This document shows, one piece after another, positions 61,780-64,000 of a DNA stretch of 64,000 bases (position 1 is the stretch's first letter; every line of letters begins with the position of its first letter). The stretch is taken from the NCBI RefSeq assembly GCF_001269885.1, contig NZ_LHVH01000019.1, positions 124,001 to 188,000 on the forward strand, read 5' to 3'. This DNA is from Pseudomonas kilonensis. GTDB taxonomy: Bacteria > Pseudomonadota > Gammaproteobacteria > Pseudomonadales > Pseudomonadaceae. The notes beneath the pieces are model-generated. The model did not search any database and was not told the DNA's origin. It saw only the letters and a list, made by a program, of their open reading frames with translations. Both the position numbers and the translations under genes were made by a program.

Positions 61780-62418
61780 TTAATTGTCTTGTTTTTCCGG
61801 CCATCCACCCTTGCTTGGGAAGTTGGAAAACTGCGCCGCAGCCGCCGCGCGGGTGGGCACACCGAGGGATTTGAGCAGGCTTGAGACATGGATGCGCACC
61901 GTGAACGGGGAGATACCCAGGTCCCGGGCTATCTCCTTGTTGGTCTTGCCGGCGGCGATCAAGCCAAGCACTTGCCGTTGGCGCGCGGTCAGTTGGGAAA
62001 GTGCATCGTCCAGGATCGCGTTTTCGGCTTGATACTTCACCACCACTTCGCCTTCGCGTATTGCCATGATGGCGTCGGCAATACCAGCGGGGTCGATATT
62101 CTTGCCGATGAAACCGTCGGCACCCAGCGCCATCACCTGGGAAATAACATCGACGTCATCGACCATTGAAACCACAATGATCGAGGTGCGTTTGAACTCA
62201 CTGCGCAACTGGCCTATGACCTGCAGCGATTTGATCCCGGGAAAGCGCAAGTCGAGTATCAGGGAGTCCACTTCCATCCCGGAACGTGCCAGCGCCAATA
62301 CTTCGTCCAGATTGCCAGCCTGTTCTATGGAGGCGGTCGGCATGAGTCGTTCAATGGTCCTCAGCATGCCTTCGCGAAACAAAGGATGGTCATCCGCCAC
62401 AATTACTCTGCACGTCAT
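61780..62418 (-). CDS. NarL/FixJ-type response regulator
   Basis: A 212-residue regulator with an intact receiver: [14 protein letters not shown], phospho-Asp in [14 protein letters not shown] and K in IGKNID. The C-terminal LuxR HTH is [44 protein letters not shown]. The RBS is not strong. It lies near the orphan hybrid kinase at 59221-60870, with a lipoprotein gene between. Confidence 0.92.
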   Translation of the reverse strand: MTCRVIVADDHPLFREGMLRTIERLMPTASIEQAGNLDEVLALARSGMEVDSLILDLRFPGIKSLQVIGQLRSEFKRTSIIVVSMVDDVDVISQVMALGADGFIGKNIDPAGIADAIMAIREGEVVVKYQAENAILDDALSQLTARQRQVLGLIAAGKTNKEIARDLGISPFTVRIHVSSLLKSLGVPTRAAAAAQFSNFPSKGGWPEKQDN

Positions 62419-62784
62419 GCTTCAGATCCTTCTGATCTTCCAGTTCACGAATCGTAACCTAAACCACCCCCTTGGGTTTCAAGTTTGAAACAACCTTTCA
62501 TGTTGGAACAATCCAGTGATTATGACGGAAAAGAATAGCGAGCTTGCTCGAGCTGACCAAGAACTTTGCCAGCGTCAGGACCTGACCTTCGTTCGGGCCA
62601 TTCCTCGTGCTTCCACCGTTCCATTTTATGAAACGGTGGATTGCAGTTTGTGCGTATTCCAGCGCCGCCGCTTTGGGCAGAAGATGACTCCAGCCACTTG
62701 CACAGCCGTGCAAACGATGGCGGAGAATCCCCAACCGTAGCGCACTGGCGCAGGCGTTCATGCTGCGAGCGCGAGGAGTAGCTG
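62419..62784. promoter_or_regulatory. Divergent spacer before the oxidoreductase gene
   Basis: No gene is supported in these 366 bp. An 8-bp hairpin CCACCGTT/AACGGTGG lies at about 62613-62639 and a small CGAGCTTGCTCG palindrome near 62540. Short frames on both strands show no homology I recognise. Confidence 0.4.
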
Positions 62785-64000
62785 ATGGACGAAGCCTTGC
62801 AAGCAAAAACCTCGCCCTGGCACGAAGGAGAGCTGGCCTTGCAGCGCTCCGTCGGGGCAGTCGACATGATGGCCGGTGTCGGTCAACGGCAACTGGCGCG
62901 TACCTGGATGCCGGACCAGCATCGGGCGTTCTACGCCCAACTGCCTTTCGTGGTGCTGGGGGCGGTGGATCGGCAAGGCGACGTCTGGGCGACCCTGCGC
63001 GCTGGGCAACCGGGCTTCATGAACTCGCCCGATCCGCAGACCCTGCACATCAACCTCGAGCCCGAGCCGAACGACCCGGCCCAGGAGGGCATGGGTGAGG
63101 GCGATGCGATCGGGATGCTGGGCATCGAGTTGCACACCCGCCGGCGCAACCGCATGAACGGTGTCGTGCGTCGTCAACTCGACCCGGGGCTCGAGATTTC
63201 AGTGAGCCAGGCGTATGGCAACTGCCCTCGCTACATCAACCTGCGCCAGTACCAGTTTGTCGACGCGCGGGCTGTTGCGCCGCGTCAACTGACCGTGTCC
63301 GACCCGCTGGTGCGGCGTCTGGTGACGGCGGCCGATTCGTTCTATATCGCCACCTACGTGGTGCGCGATGGCGAGCGGCAGGTCGATGCTTCCCACCGTG
63401 GCGGCAAGCCGGGGTTTGTGCGCATGGATGAAGATGGATCGCTGACCATTCCGGACTTTTCCGGCAACCTGTTTTTCAACACGCTGGGCAACATCCTGCT
63501 CAATCCTCGGGCCGGGATGGTGTTCGTCGATTTCCAGACGGGCGATCTGCTGCAAATGAGTGGCTCGGCGCAAGTGCTGCTGGACGACCCCGAGATCAGC
63601 GCGTTCCAGGGCGCCGAGCGGCTGTTGCGCTTTACCCCGCAACGCATCGTGTATCGCCCGGCGGCCATTGCCCTGCGTTGGAAGGACCAGGACGAAGGCG
63701 ACTCGCCCAACTCAATGATGACCGGCAGTTGGGAGCAGGCCGCCGAGCGCTTGCAGGCCGAGGCGCTGCGTAGCCGCTGGCGTGCATTGCGGGTCGCGCG
63801 GGTGGTGGATGAAAGCCCCGACATTCGCTCGTTCTACCTGCAGGCGAGCGATGGCTTGGGTTTGCCCCGGTTTGAAGCCGGGCAACATTTGCCGGTGCGG
63901 ATCTTGTTGGAGGGGCAGAACGCTCCATCGATCCGGACCTACAGTGTATCCAGTGCGCCGTCGGATGATTTTTTGCGCATCAGCGTCAAGCGCGATGGCT
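62785..64000 (+). CDS. PNPOx-type split-barrel/flavoreductase fusion oxidoreductase, partial at the window end
   Basis: It starts at ATG 62785 with GAGGAG 6 nt upstream; the frame is open to the window end (405 codons seen). Residues ~25-220 are a pyridoxamine-phosphate-oxidase-like flavin split barrel (FYAQLPFVVLGAVDRQGDVWATL, GNLFFNTLGNILLNPRAGMVFVDF). From about 330 a ferredoxin-NADP reductase-like FAD domain begins (SFYLQASDGLGLPRFEAGQHLPVRI, RTYSVSS). Such fusions usually end with a 2Fe-2S ferredoxin domain, which would lie beyond 64000. Electron-transfer or nitrite/NO-related roles are suggested for the family but not settled. Confidence 0.85.
   Translation, partial: MDEALQAKTSPWHEGELALQRSVGAVDMMAGVGQRQLARTWMPDQHRAFYAQLPFVVLGAVDRQGDVWATLRAGQPGFMNSPDPQTLHINLEPEPNDPAQEGMGEGDAIGMLGIELHTRRRNRMNGVVRRQLDPGLEISVSQAYGNCPRYINLRQYQFVDARAVAPRQLTVSDPLVRRLVTAADSFYIATYVVRDGERQVDASHRGGKPGFVRMDEDGSLTIPDFSGNLFFNTLGNILLNPRAGMVFVDFQTGDLLQMSGSAQVLLDDPEISAFQGAERLLRFTPQRIVYRPAAIALRWKDQDEGDSPNSMMTGSWEQAAERLQAEALRSRWRALRVARVVDESPDIRSFYLQASDGLGLPRFEAGQHLPVRILLEGQNAPSIRTYSVSSAPSDDFLRISVKRDG

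Noticed and set aside
62498-62806. Minus-strand frame before the oxidoreductase gene
   Set aside because: It overlaps the RBS and start of the oxidoreductase, lacks protein-like composition and has no start signal.

Overview
The window is a stretch of a Pseudomonas chromosome, most likely from the P. fluorescens/P. brassicacearum-type group. This is inferred from the dense REP elements of the GTGGGAGC...GCTCGCGAT type, the AprD/E/F-type type I exporter, the periplasmic nitrate reductase operon, the DUF6124-type small protein and the GC-rich codon usage. No tRNA, rRNA, insertion sequence or CRISPR array was seen. Most genes are on the minus strand.

Layout. (1) Positions 1-940 are a mosaic of gene fragments: a sirtuin 3' end, the 5' end of a small membrane protein, and two 3' ends. 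(2) Positions 1028-5097 carry napEDABC, the periplasmic nitrate reductase operon. (3) After an outer-membrane barrel gene (5271-5969) comes a seven-gene biosynthetic cluster (6055-16283). It contains a KS / KS-like / AfsA-hotdog / hotdog megasynthase, a multi-ACP protein, a flavin monooxygenase, a HAD phosphatase, a degenerate AMP-binding enzyme, an SDR reductase and a SRPBCC cyclase, with a divergent TetR regulator. I do not recognise its product. (4) Positions 17901-22355 encode an AprDEF-like type I exporter. It is followed by a LuxR-type regulator with a non-phosphorylatable receiver and, at 25240-29418, a 1392-residue repeat protein that looks like a type I secretion substrate. (5) Positions 29697-45615 are one long minus-strand series. 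It starts with eboD-C-A-B-E-F (the ebo/EDB locus; eboD is fused to a DedA-like membrane domain) and continues directly into two pairs of 'single-heme secreted protein + VioB-N-terminus-like protein', a Cys-rich secreted protein and an NHL/SMP-30-like propeller. (6) Positions 45860-50621 hold an AraC regulator, a threonine dehydratase-like enzyme, a 167-residue protein that is 41% Met and 10% Cys, a large inverted repeat around a REP array, and an XRE-cupin regulator. (7) Positions 50743-54613 encode an SsuABC-like importer plus a second, divergent substrate-binding protein. (8) Positions 54637-56165 are a tandem array of eleven ~136-bp double-REP units. (9) Positions 56165-64000 carry a GST, a LysR regulator, a soluble PAS-PAS-MCP, a hybrid kinase, a lipoprotein, a NarL-type regulator and a partial PNPOx-flavoreductase fusion.

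How the genes work together. The ebo genes of cyanobacteria are linked to moving a metabolite precursor to the periplasm. Here they are translationally coupled (4-bp overlaps) and continue into genes for secreted cytochromes and for proteins resembling the N-terminal half of VioB/RebD-type synthases. I infer one metabolite assembly-and-export system; it is the strongest candidate for an undescribed system in the window. Three non-coding signals also stand out: a ~235-nt region of nested hairpins upstream of the DUF6124 gene, a ~320-bp repeat present three times whose hairpins differ by compensatory changes, and the two REP arrays with the same 136-bp period but unrelated spacers.
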